From positions 1 through 17,808 of the forward strand of contig JAVEEH010000017.1 of assembly GCA_030840545.1 (NCBI GenBank): a stretch of 17,808 bases of DNA. The letters are read 5' to 3'. Under the pieces are notes generated by a model, which saw only the letters and a list, made by a program, of their open reading frames with translations, did not search any database and was not told the origin of the DNA. Origin of the DNA: Frankiaceae bacterium. GTDB taxonomy: Bacteria > Actinomycetota > Actinomycetes > JAFAQI01. Numbering within the stretch: the stretch's first letter is position 1; every line of letters starts with the position of its first letter. Positions 7,491 through 14,907 of this stretch are shown in pieces. A program made the position numbers and the translations under genes.

Positions 7491-7522
7491 ACCCGGTGCT
7501 ACGTCCGGGACGCGCGCGCGGT

Positions 7523-8728
7523 TCAGCGAAGCGGTGAGTCCCGCCGCACCGGGCAGGACATGCAGCGCGGGCCGCCGCGGCCGCTGCCCAGCTCGCTGCC
7601 CGGGATCCGCACGACTTCGACGCCCGCCTGCTCGAGCCGTGCGTTGGTCTCCACGTTGCGTTCGTAGGCGACCGCGACGCGCGGCGCGATCGCGAGCGTG
7701 TTGTTGCCGTCGTCCCACTGCTCGCGTTCGGCGGTCACCGGGTCGAGCCCGGTGTCGATCACCCGCAGGGTGTCGATGCCCATCGCCTTGGCGGCAGCGA
7801 CGAGGAAGGGCTCCGGTGGTTGGACGTGCAGCTCGCCGTCCTCGCCGGGGGTGACCGTGTGCGCGAGGAGGCTGTCGGCGACGGCGGGATACATCACCAC
7901 GGCGTCCACGTCGACCATCGTGCACACGGTGTCGAGATGCATGGTCGCGCGCTCCTGCGCGATCGGTACGACGAGGACCGCATGCGCCAGCCCGTTGGCG
8001 AAGGCACGCGCCGCCAAGGTCTCCGCACCAGCGGCTGTCGTCCGCTGACCGACACCGATCGCGAGCACACCGGGCGCGAGCAGCAGCACGTCGCCGCCTT
8101 CGAGCCACTCCTCGCCGGGTGAGTAGATCGTCGCCGCGCCGGCGAACCGCGGATGGTGCCGGTAGATGACGTCGGTGAGCCAGGTCTCGCGGATGCGCGC
8201 CGGCATGCTGGGACTCGTCACCGCGACCGCGTCCTTGAGCCACACCGACGAGTCACGGGTGAAGAGCAGATTGGGCAGCGGCGGGATGACGAAGTCGTGC
8301 TGGTCCATGAGTCGCCAGACCAGTCCGCGGCCGGCCGCGAGCTCCTCGTGCGCAAGTCCGCCGATCAGCACGTCCGCGAGCTCGGCCGGGTCGAGGTCGC
8401 TGACGTGTCGTTCGACGGCGCGACGCAAAGTGGCACCGAGCCGCGGATCGGCGAGGGTGTGCTCGACCACCGAGCCCCGGGCCGCGTCCAGGCTCAGTGC
8501 TTCGGCGAGCAGCTCGCGCAGATAGAGCACCTCGACATCGCGGTCCCGCAGGGCGGAGGCGAACGCGTCGTGCTCTTCCTGCGCCCGTTCGACCCACGGG
8601 ATGGCGTCGAAGAGGAGATCGGCCGAGTTGCGTGGCGTCAACCGCTTGAGCTCGGGTCCCGGCCGGTGCAGCACGACGGTGCGCAGCCGGCCGACCTCGC
8701 TGTCGACGCCGTGCCCGGTTGCCGCCAC
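7523..8728 (-). CDS. arcA: Arginine deiminase
   Basis: Hydrolyses L-arginine to citrulline and ammonia (EC 3.5.3.6) in the cytoplasm. The 401-residue length is normal. Conserved elements of the guanidino-modifying fold are all present: [11 protein letters not shown] (153-163), [10 protein letters not shown] (207-216), [11 protein letters not shown] (263-273) with H264 and D266, [10 protein letters not shown] (338-347), and the terminal [11 protein letters not shown] (383-393) carrying the nucleophilic cysteine C389. The start is GTG at 8728; no Shine-Dalgarno sequence is visible, but a TAGGCT hexamer lies 7 nt upstream, so the mRNA may be leaderless. arcB, arcC and arcD are not in the window, so the classical ATP-yielding fermentation pathway is not encoded locally. 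Upstream is a diiron oxygenase-like gene (30-nt gap), downstream a four-helix membrane protein. Confidence 0.96.
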   Translation of the reverse strand: MAATGHGVDSEVGRLRTVVLHRPGPELKRLTPRNSADLLFDAIPWVERAQEEHDAFASALRDRDVEVLYLRELLAEALSLDAARGSVVEHTLADPRLGATLRRAVERHVSDLDPAELADVLIGGLAHEELAAGRGLVWRLMDQHDFVIPPLPNLLFTRDSSVWLKDAVAVTSPSMPARIRETWLTDVIYRHHPRFAGAATIYSPGEEWLEGGDVLLLAPGVLAIGVGQRTTAAGAETLAARAFANGLAHAVLVVPIAQERATMHLDTVCTMVDVDAVVMYPAVADSLLAHTVTPGEDGELHVQPPEPFLVAAAKAMGIDTLRVIDTGLDPVTAEREQWDDGNNTLAIAPRVAVAYERNVETNARLEQAGVEVVRIPGSELGSGRGGPRCMSCPVRRDSPLR

Positions 8729-8735
8729 GGCGGCG

Positions 8736-8741
8736 AGCCTA
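8736..8741 (-). promoter_or_regulatory. Candidate leaderless promoter (-10 TAGGCT) of arcA
   Basis: TAGGCT on the minus strand matches TANNNT and ends 7 nt before the GTG at 8728, so transcription would begin at or next to the start codon. It sits in the 30-nt gap after the upstream gene and would allow arcA expression independent of it. The identical hexamer precedes the DUF4446 gene. Confidence 0.5.
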
Positions 8742-8758
8742 TCCGCGGGTTCGCGACG

Positions 8759-9766
8759 TCAGGCGGCTTCGCTGTCGGCGACGTGCGCCGGGGCGGTGTC
8801 GCCGACACCTAGTCCGGCGGCCATGTCCGTGAGGAAGGACGCGTTCACCGCGCTGCGCCAGAACGCCCCACGGACGATGCGTTCGGCCAGGCCCGGGTCG
8901 GCGGCAACTGTCGGCGCGATCGCGTTGTCGAGCCAGTCCTGGCCGTGTCGCGGGTCGACCTCGGCATGCACGGCATAGAAGGGGTAGGCGTCTGCGGGTG
9001 CGCCACATCGCGAGAAGGCCTGCAGGATCAGTCGGCAGCGCGGACCTGCCTGGAGCTCGATGAGCCCGAGCGCGCCGAGCATCTCCGGCTGCAACCAGCG
9101 GTTGGTCGCGAGCAGGCCGCCGAGGGCGCGCCGGGCCAGCGCCGAGGTTGGTTGCGCGTCAGCCTGGATCCGCGGCAGGTGGATGGCAGCGGCGAGCCGG
9201 TCGTGCAATGTCGAGTGCACGGCGGCTGGGGCGCCGTTGCCCATCTCGTCCCAGTAGTTGGTCGCCAGCTCGAGCTTGGCCGGGCCCGACAGGCCGACTT
9301 GGCAGGCGGCGACGAGGTCGTCGAAACCCGCGTCCGGGCCGCCCTCGTGCGCGAGGAACTCGACGACGGTCGGCCATGGCGCCTCCCGCGCGATCCACTT
9401 GTAGACCGCGGGAAGCCGGTCCTGCGCGGCAAGCGCTCGCATCGCCGACAGTGGACCGTCGCCGTGCAGCAGCTCGCCCACCGGGGGCGGCAGCCTGAGT
9501 GCGTGCAGCTCGTCCAACCAGTCGCGCTCACAACGCTGCTTGATAGCGGCGATCGCCGGCCGGTGTTGATGCCGGGCCGCGGATCCGAGCGACCGCAGCG
9601 GTGCGGAGTGCAGGTCGTAGACCGCCAGCAGGGTGGCGAACCGGTCGCGCGACCCCTCGGGTGAATTGTCACCGAGAGTGTCGATGGCGACCGGATCGTC
9701 GTGGCGGAGGGCTGCGGTGAGCGCGTCGGCCAGCGGGGTCGAGGCTGGTGTGATGACGAGTGACAT
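8759..9766 (-). CDS. Haem-oxygenase-like diiron protein (iron-containing redox enzyme family)
   Basis: A 335-residue protein of the haem-oxygenase-like diiron oxidase/oxygenase superfamily (Haem_oxygenas_2 type). Members include UndA, CADD and the central domain of SznF. The ligand pattern is visible in order: E137 and H140 in VVEFLAHEGG, then E166, E174 and H184 in ELATNYWDEMGNG followed by AAVHSTLH, then H267, D271 and H274 in YAVHAEVDPRHGQDW. Such enzymes bind two irons in a helical bundle and activate oxygen for N-oxygenation, C-C cleavage or related chemistry. Residues 1-80 form an extra N-terminal helical region. The ATG at 9766 has GAGG 4 nt upstream. It lies directly upstream of arcA on the same strand. 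The substrate is not predictable; an arginine-related compound is one guess from the neighbour. Confidence 0.82.
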   Translation of the reverse strand: MSLVITPASTPLADALTAALRHDDPVAIDTLGDNSPEGSRDRFATLLAVYDLHSAPLRSLGSAARHQHRPAIAAIKQRCERDWLDELHALRLPPPVGELLHGDGPLSAMRALAAQDRLPAVYKWIAREAPWPTVVEFLAHEGGPDAGFDDLVAACQVGLSGPAKLELATNYWDEMGNGAPAAVHSTLHDRLAAAIHLPRIQADAQPTSALARRALGGLLATNRWLQPEMLGALGLIELQAGPRCRLILQAFSRCGAPADAYPFYAVHAEVDPRHGQDWLDNAIAPTVAADPGLAERIVRGAFWRSAVNASFLTDMAAGLGVGDTAPAHVADSEAA

Positions 9767-9960
9767 GCGTCCTCTGTGCCCCGATTGCGCCCTTGAAATG
9801 CGCCACCAGACGGATGCGAACAGGCCGCCGGGACAACCCCGGGTAATTCGGGCACCGCCTGGAAACCTTGATTACTCTGCGTCACACTCAGGGATGTTCA
9901 ATCGTCGGCAGGTCATCCGGGCATCGACGTTGAATCTCAAACGGGTGGGAAGAGGGTGAC
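9767..9960. other. Divergent intergenic region
   Basis: This 194-bp stretch is the largest gene-free gap in the window and separates the diiron-protein gene from the PAS-protein gene. It is less GC-rich than its surroundings and holds a short GC hairpin (9828-9842) and the inverted repeat annotated separately. TTGATT at 9868-9873 could serve as a -35 for the rightward gene, but no clean -10 follows at the usual distance. I recognise no riboswitch or small RNA. Confidence 0.5.
9893..9936. repeat. Imperfect inverted repeat upstream of the PAS gene
   Basis: The left arm GATgTTCAAtCGTCG (9893-9907) pairs with the right arm CGACGTTGAATC (9925-9936) if the two lower-case bases are bulged, giving up to 12 paired bases around a 17-nt loop. 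It ends 24 nt before the GTG at 9961. It could be a DNA operator or an RNA hairpin in the leader; the sequence does not distinguish these. Confidence 0.4.
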
Positions 9961-10449
9961 GTGCCGAAGCTGATCCTGCGACTCGAACCGCTGGCCGGTG
10001 CCGACCCCTCGGCCCGCACGCGGCACGTCGTCGATCTCGGCGACCATGGGCGGGCCCCCGCGGCCTCGACGCCCCTGGCTCGGTGGAGCGCGTCCGTGGC
10101 CGCTGCTCACGACCCGTGCGTCGTTGTCGACGCGCAGGGGCAGGTGCTCAGCCTCTCGGTCAGTGCCGCTGAGCTGCTCGGCTGCAGCGACGCCGGCGTC
10201 ATCGGCCGACGGTTGCTCGATGTCGTCGACCTCGTCGACTTCGAGACGGGCGGGTTGAAGCCTGACTACGCACCGCGCATTGCCCCCCTCGCCGTGCTGA
10301 CCAACGCCAACGGGCTGATGCGGAGCCTGCTGCGGGTGCGGCACCGTGACGGCAGCCGGCTCACCATCGATGCTTCCTCGGCCCCGCTGCACGACGTGCG
10401 CGGCGAGATCATCGGCTCAATCAGCTTCCTGGCACCGGTCCGCGGCTGA
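9961..10449 (+). CDS. Stand-alone PAS-domain protein
   Basis: A 162-residue soluble protein. Residues 1-40 are a short N-terminal extension. Residues about 42-158 form one PAS fold: DPCVVVDAQGQVLSLSVSAA (51-70) is the first strand pair and helix, GCSDAGVIGRRLLDVV (74-89) is the central helix region, and RHRDGSRLTIDASSAPLHD (127-145) with GEIIGSISFLAPV (148-160) are the closing strands. There is no kinase, cyclase or DNA-binding output domain, so it must act by binding a partner or a ligand, if it is a sensor at all. The GTG at 9961 has AGAGGG 4 nt upstream (9951-9956). It is monocistronic and ends 3 nt from the converging GDT1-type gene. Confidence 0.85.
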   Translation: MPKLILRLEPLAGADPSARTRHVVDLGDHGRAPAASTPLARWSASVAAAHDPCVVVDAQGQVLSLSVSAAELLGCSDAGVIGRRLLDVVDLVDFETGGLKPDYAPRIAPLAVLTNANGLMRSLLRVRHRDGSRLTIDASSAPLHDVRGEIIGSISFLAPVRG

Positions 10450-10452
10450 CGA

Positions 10453-11064
10453 TCAGAAGACGCCGCCCGCTTCGAGGCCGGTCACGACCGCCATCACGGC
10501 GAACAGGAGTGCGGCGAGTCGGCGTACCCATACGAGCGGTACGACGCGCAGCAAGGCACGTCCGCTGAGCACGGCGATCGCAGCGACGGCCGCGAGGGCC
10601 AGCCACGCCCCGAGGAACACCGCGATCGGGTCGGCGTACTTGGCGGCGAAGTTGGCGGTGAGGATCTGCGAGAGGTCACCCCACTCGGCGGCGAACAGCA
10701 CGCCGAAGCTGGTCAGCGCGGCGCGACGGAAGCTCGGCCCGGCCGGGGTCTCGGCGATGTCGGCGCTGAGCTCACGCTCTTCCTCCTCCACCGTGTCGCC
10801 GCCGCCGGCGCGCAGCATCAGCAGCGCGCCGATGGCGAACATCGCTGCGGTCACGCCGTGCACGATGTCCTTCGGCAGCAACGAGACGAGGTCGCCGGCC
10901 GCGACGGCGACGACGGTCTGGACGGCGAAACCCGCGGTGACGCCCACCCACACCGGGAAGGCCGGGAAGCGGGTCGACAGCACGAGCGTCGCGACCATGG
11001 TCTTGTCCGGCAGTTCGGCCGGGAGGATGAGCGCGAAGACCGTGAGCGCGACGACGATCGACAC
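10453..11064 (-). CDS. GDT1/TMEM165 (UPF0016) family metal transporter
   Basis: A 203-residue, six-helix membrane protein made of two inverted halves. Each half has the family's acidic motif: ELPDKT (17-22, where most members have ExGDK[T/S]) and EWGDLSQ (127-133). A charged cytoplasmic loop (about 88-112, VEEEEREL) separates the halves. Characterised relatives move Mn2+ or Ca2+ in exchange for protons, including bacterial manganese exporters. The GTG at 11064 begins 2 nt after the larC stop; the longer open frame upstream overlaps larC and is a shadow. As the third gene of a larB-larC operon, it probably handles a metal needed for cofactor synthesis, with manganese or nickel as candidates. 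This link is inference. Confidence 0.88.
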   Translation of the reverse strand: MSIVVALTVFALILPAELPDKTMVATLVLSTRFPAFPVWVGVTAGFAVQTVVAVAAGDLVSLLPKDIVHGVTAAMFAIGALLMLRAGGGDTVEEEERELSADIAETPAGPSFRRAALTSFGVLFAAEWGDLSQILTANFAAKYADPIAVFLGAWLALAAVAAIAVLSGRALLRVVPLVWVRRLAALLFAVMAVVTGLEAGGVF

Positions 11065-11066
11065 GG

Positions 11067-12259
11067 TCAGCCGAGGGCTGCTGAGGTCGCGGCGATAGCG
11101 GCGGACAGCACGACCTTGGCCGGGCGACCGAGCGCCCGGGCCGCGGCGGCGACGTCCTCCCACTCGGGTGCGGCGTTCATGACGTCGCCGCCGAGGGTCG
11201 CGACCTTGACCCGCACCGGCTGGCCGTCGACGTCGACCTCGATCCACGATCGGTCGAGGACGTGCTTGCCGACCGTTGTCGTCCGCACCCCGATCGTCGA
11301 GCTCTCCCGGAACAAGACCTCACGCACCCGGGTGGCGCTCGCGTCGTCGGTGAGGATGCTGACGGTGTGGGCCGGCCGGCCCTTCTTCATGACGATCGGC
11401 GTCAGCCACGCGTCGGCGGCGCCGGCGTCGAGCAGCGCGGCGAGCACGGTCGGCCACAACCGCGGGTCCAGGTCGTCGACGTTGGCTTCGGTCAGCAGCC
11501 AGCCGGACTCGCTGCCGACATCCTCGGTGGCGGTGCCGACGACGAACCGCAGGACGTTCGGCCGCCCCGGCAGGTCACGGCTGCCGGCCCCGACACCGAT
11601 CCCGGACACCCGCAGGCCCGGCATCGGGCCGACTCCGGTGGCGAGCGCCGCGAGCAAGGCGACCCCGGTCGGAGTCGCGAGCTCGACGTCGACCGGGCCG
11701 CCGTGCGCCTCCAGTGCTGACGCCGCCAGCAGCCGCAGCACGGCTGGGCCGGGCACCGGGAGCTCACCGTGCTCGGTCGTCACGCTGCCACCGCCCAGCG
11801 CCACCGGTGAGACGACCAGCCGGTCGAGTTCGAGCGCGTGCACACCCAGGCATACGCCGAGCACGTCGACGATCGCGTCGACCGCGCCCACCTCGTGGAA
11901 GTGGACCTCGTCACGAGCAACGCCGTGCACTGCGGCCTCGGCATCGGCCAGCCGATCGAAGACCTGCAGCGCGCGGTCCCGCACCGGCGCCGGAACAGCC
12001 GCTGTGACGAGGAGCGCGGTCACGTCGGCCAGCCGGCGCGGCGGTTGGGCACCGGCTGCTGTCACGGTGACCTGCCGCGCGGCGAGCCCGGCTCGCTCGG
12101 TGGGTGCGCCGACGCAGCTGACGTGCAGGTCGGACAGCGACGCGAGTGCGGCGGGCAAGCCGTCCAGTGCCCCGAGGTCGTCGAGTGCGCCGAGCATCAT
12201 GTCGCCGCTGACTCCGGACGAGCAGTCCAGCCAGCCGACGCGCGCGGACCGCGACGTCA

Positions 12260-12260
<1 letters not shown>
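11067..12260 (-). CDS. larC: Nickel-pincer cofactor biosynthesis protein LarC (CTP-dependent nickel insertase)
   Basis: LarC inserts nickel into the thio-carboxylated pyridinium mononucleotide in a CTP-dependent reaction to form the nickel-pincer nucleotide, the cofactor of lactate racemase LarA and relatives. The 397-residue protein shows DCSSGVSGDM (12-21), HFHEVGAVDAIVDV (120-133), ELATPTGVALL (193-203), EANVDDLDP (258-266), MKKGRPAHTV (291-300) and ESSTIGVR (319-326), all characteristic of the family. In Lactobacillus plantarum larC is split and read through by a frameshift; here it is one intact frame. The ATG at 12260 shares one base with the larB stop (TGATG). A larger open frame upstream mirrors larB. 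The GDT1-type transporter follows 2 nt downstream. larE and larA are not in the window. Confidence 0.95.
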
Positions 12261-13027
<767 letters not shown>

Positions 13028-13033
13028 GCCCCG

Positions 13034-13039
13034 ACGATA
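13034..13039 (-). promoter_or_regulatory. Candidate leaderless promoter (-10 TATCGT) of larB
   Basis: TATCGT on the minus strand ends 6 nt before the ATG at 13027 and there is no ribosome-binding site between them. The pattern fits a transcript that begins at the start codon. Confidence 0.5.
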
Positions 13040-13079
13040 GTGCGGTCCGCGTGCCCGCCGACGGCCGTGGACCCCGGGT

Positions 13080-13085
13080 TAGGCT
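13080..13085 (+). promoter_or_regulatory. Candidate leaderless promoter (-10 TAGGCT) of the DUF4446 gene
   Basis: TAGGCT ends 8 nt before the GTG at 13094, with no Shine-Dalgarno sequence in between. The hexamer is 40 bp from the opposing larB -10, so the two upstream elements must overlap. Confidence 0.5.
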
Positions 13086-13093
13086 GCTGCACC

Positions 13094-13588
13094 GTGCTGT
13101 CGCTCCACCACCCCTTCCTCGACGAAGTCGCCCTCGGAGCGGCGGGTGCGGCTGTGCTCGCTCTGGCGTCGAGCATCAGCGCGCACGTGCGCCTTCGCCG
13201 GCTCCGCCGTGGCTTTGCGCTGGTCGACGGCGACGGCAAGGAGACGGTGCTCGACGCCGTTCGGCACAGTGTCGACGAGACGAAGGCGCTGCGCGGTGAG
13301 CTGGCTCGGGCGCGGGCCGACCTTGATGCGGCCCGGCGCGACCTGGGCGACGCCCTCCGGCATGTGGCAGTCGTGCGCTATGACGCGTTCGGTGACATGG
13401 GCGGTCGGCTGTCCTTCACCGCGGCTCTTCTCGACGACTCGGGCGACGGGCTCGTGATCACGTCGATCCATGGGCGCAGCGAGGCGCGAACCTATGCCAA
13501 GGGCGTCAAGGCGGGTGCCAGCGAGCAGTCACTCTCGCCCGAGGAACAGCAGGCGATCGAGCTCGCCCGTCGCGGCCCGGCGGGCTGA
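13094..13588 (+). CDS. DUF4446 family membrane-anchored protein
   Basis: A 164-residue protein of the DUF4446 family, whose function is not established. It has one N-terminal membrane helix (about 11-30), a basic turn (RLRRLRRG), a coiled-coil stretch (about 52-90, with ELARARADLDAARRDLGDAL), and the diagnostic C-terminal domain RYDAFGDMGGRLSFTAALLD (95-114) plus HGRSEARTYAKGV (126-138) and SEQSLSPEE (143-151). The GTG at 13094 opens the protein just before the membrane helix; the longer open frame upstream mirrors larB. It lies 1 nt before pheA, so the two genes are almost certainly co-transcribed, although nothing shows a role in phenylalanine synthesis. Confidence 0.92.
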   Translation: MLSLHHPFLDEVALGAAGAAVLALASSISAHVRLRRLRRGFALVDGDGKETVLDAVRHSVDETKALRGELARARADLDAARRDLGDALRHVAVVRYDAFGDMGGRLSFTAALLDDSGDGLVITSIHGRSEARTYAKGVKAGASEQSLSPEEQQAIELARRGPAG

Positions 13589-13589
13589 C

Positions 13590-14525
13590 ATGCCCGGCGT
13601 CCCGCCGTTGCGCTATGCCTACCTCGGCCCGGAGGGCACGTTCTGCGAGGCGGCGTTGCGAACCCTGCCGGCCGCCGACCGCGCGGAGCACCTGTCCTGC
13701 GTCTCGGTCGCCGACGCCCTCGACGCCGTACGTCGCGGGGAGGCCGCGGGTGCCGTCGTACCGCTGGAGAATTCGATCGAGGGTTCGGTAGCCGAGACAC
13801 TCGACGAGCTGGCCGGCGGCGACCTGCTTCAGATCGTGCGCGAGGTGCTCGTGCACGTGTCGTTCGCGTTGATGGCGCGGCCGGGGACCGGCCTCGACGA
13901 CATCGCCACGGTGACGACGATGCCGCACGCGGAGGCGCAGGTGCGCGGCTGGCTTCGCCGTGAGCTGCCCGGCGCGCGTTTCGTCGCCGCTCCCAGCACC
14001 GCCGACGGTGCCCGTGCGGTGGCGGCCGGCGCGGCCGATGCCGCGGTCGCCGCGCCGCTGGCGGCCGAGCGCTATCGCCTGGACGTCCTGGCCGCCGACA
14101 TCGCCGACAACCCCGGTGCTGTGACGAGGTTCGTGCTCGCGGCGCGGCCCGGCGCCCAGCCGGCGCCGACCGGCGCGGACCGGACGACGGTCATGGCGTT
14201 CATCGCCGACGACCACCCGGGTGCACTGCTCGAGCTGCTGACGGAGTTCGCGGTGCGCGGAGTGAACCTCACCCGGATCGAGTCGCGACCGACCGGCGTG
14301 GGCCTCGGCCGTTACTACTTCTCGATCGATGCCGAGGGCCACATCTCGCAGGCGCGTGTAGCCGAGGCGCTGGCCGCGATCCGACGGCAGTGCGCCGACG
14401 TCCGGTTCCTCGGCTCCTACCCGCGCGCCGACGGCGTCGCCGCGACCGAGCGCGCCGGCACGTCCGACCTCGACTTCACCGACGCGCATGCGTGGGTCGA
14501 GCGCATGCGCCGCGGTGAGGTCTGA
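13590..14525 (+). CDS. pheA: Prephenate dehydratase
   Basis: Converts prephenate to phenylpyruvate, the committed step to phenylalanine (EC 4.2.1.51), in the cytoplasm. The 311-residue protein is monofunctional, without a chorismate mutase domain. The catalytic PDT domain (about 5-185) contains YLGPEGTF (11-18), PLENSIEGSV (58-67) and NPGAVTRF (174-181), the TRF motif being essential in the family. The C-terminal ACT domain (about 199-275) contains HPGALLELL (209-217) and LTRIESRP (227-234), the phenylalanine-binding ESRP motif, so feedback inhibition by phenylalanine is expected. About 35 further residues follow. The ATG at 13590 lies 1 nt after the DUF4446 stop. No attenuator is visible. 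A strong hairpin terminator begins 25 nt after the stop. Confidence 0.96.
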   Translation: MPGVPPLRYAYLGPEGTFCEAALRTLPAADRAEHLSCVSVADALDAVRRGEAAGAVVPLENSIEGSVAETLDELAGGDLLQIVREVLVHVSFALMARPGTGLDDIATVTTMPHAEAQVRGWLRRELPGARFVAAPSTADGARAVAAGAADAAVAAPLAAERYRLDVLAADIADNPGAVTRFVLAARPGAQPAPTGADRTTVMAFIADDHPGALLELLTEFAVRGVNLTRIESRPTGVGLGRYYFSIDAEGHISQARVAEALAAIRRQCADVRFLGSYPRADGVAATERAGTSDLDFTDAHAWVERMRRGEV

Positions 14526-14550
14526 CCGGCCGGACAACGCCTGAGCACAA

Positions 14551-14588
14551 GACGGAGCCCCCCGCACCCAGCTGCGGGGGGCTCCGTC
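14551..14588. terminator. Strong bidirectional hairpin terminator
   Basis: A perfect 16-bp stem (14551-14566 with 14573-14588; left arm GACGGAGCCCCCCGCA) encloses a 6-nt loop. It stands between the converging pheA and small secreted-peptide genes, 25 nt after one stop and 15 nt after the other. Neither side has a T-run, as is common for actinobacterial terminators. Confidence 0.85.
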
Positions 14589-14603
14589 GTCTGGGTCAGT
14601 GCA

Positions 14604-14753
14604 TCAAGGGGCGCACTGGTCGATGGTCTGCTCGGTGCCGTTGACGTTGATGTGAACGTGCACGCAGGCCGACGGGCTGGCGGCGAATGCGGCCGGGGCT
14701 CCGATGCCGAACGCGGCACCGGCCAGCGTGAGGACTGCGACGAGACGCTTCAT
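14604..14753 (-). CDS. Small secreted two-cysteine peptide
   Basis: A 49-residue open frame with a clear Sec signal peptide: MKRLVAVLTLAGAAFGIG, then APAAFA, with cleavage likely after A24 or A25. The mature part is only about 24-25 residues. It has two cysteines (C30 and C47) placed to form one disulfide, and a beta-strand-like centre with alternating residues, CVHVHINVNGTEQTIDQC, including two histidines. The ATG at 14753 is preceded by a strong GGGAGGGAG (14771-14763). The hairpin terminator lies 15 nt after the stop. Signal peptide, ribosome-binding site and terminator together make this a real gene despite its length. Function unknown: a cell-surface or secreted factor, possibly metal-binding or antimicrobial. 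I recognise no named family. Confidence 0.75.
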   Translation of the reverse strand: MKRLVAVLTLAGAAFGIGAPAAFAASPSACVHVHINVNGTEQTIDQCAP

Positions 14754-14895
14754 GGGGTGGTGCTCCCTCCCTGTAGTGGATGTTCACCCGACACAACGGT
14801 GCCGGTCGAGAGACCTCGCGCGGTGTTCGTCCTGAATTCCGCCGCGTCTTGTTGTGCCGAAGTCACAGGTCGGTCGGCGCGGCGGGTGCTGTCGG

Positions 14896-14901
14896 TAACC
14901 T
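14896..14901 (+). promoter_or_regulatory. Candidate leaderless promoter (-10 TAACCT) of serS
   Basis: TAACCT matches TANNNT and ends 6 nt before the GTG at 14908. No ribosome-binding site and no T-box-like leader is present between them; transcription would begin at the start codon. Confidence 0.5.
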
Positions 14902-14907
14902 TCGAGC

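Noticed and set aside
7492..7509. CCCGG/CCGGG inverted repeat just before the four-helix protein start
   Set aside because: Five pairs around an 8-nt loop is common by chance in such GC-rich DNA; not strong enough for a terminator or operator call.
13506..14567. Minus-strand open frame of 353 codons opposite pheA
   Set aside because: It is antisense to the complete prephenate dehydratase and has no domain signature.
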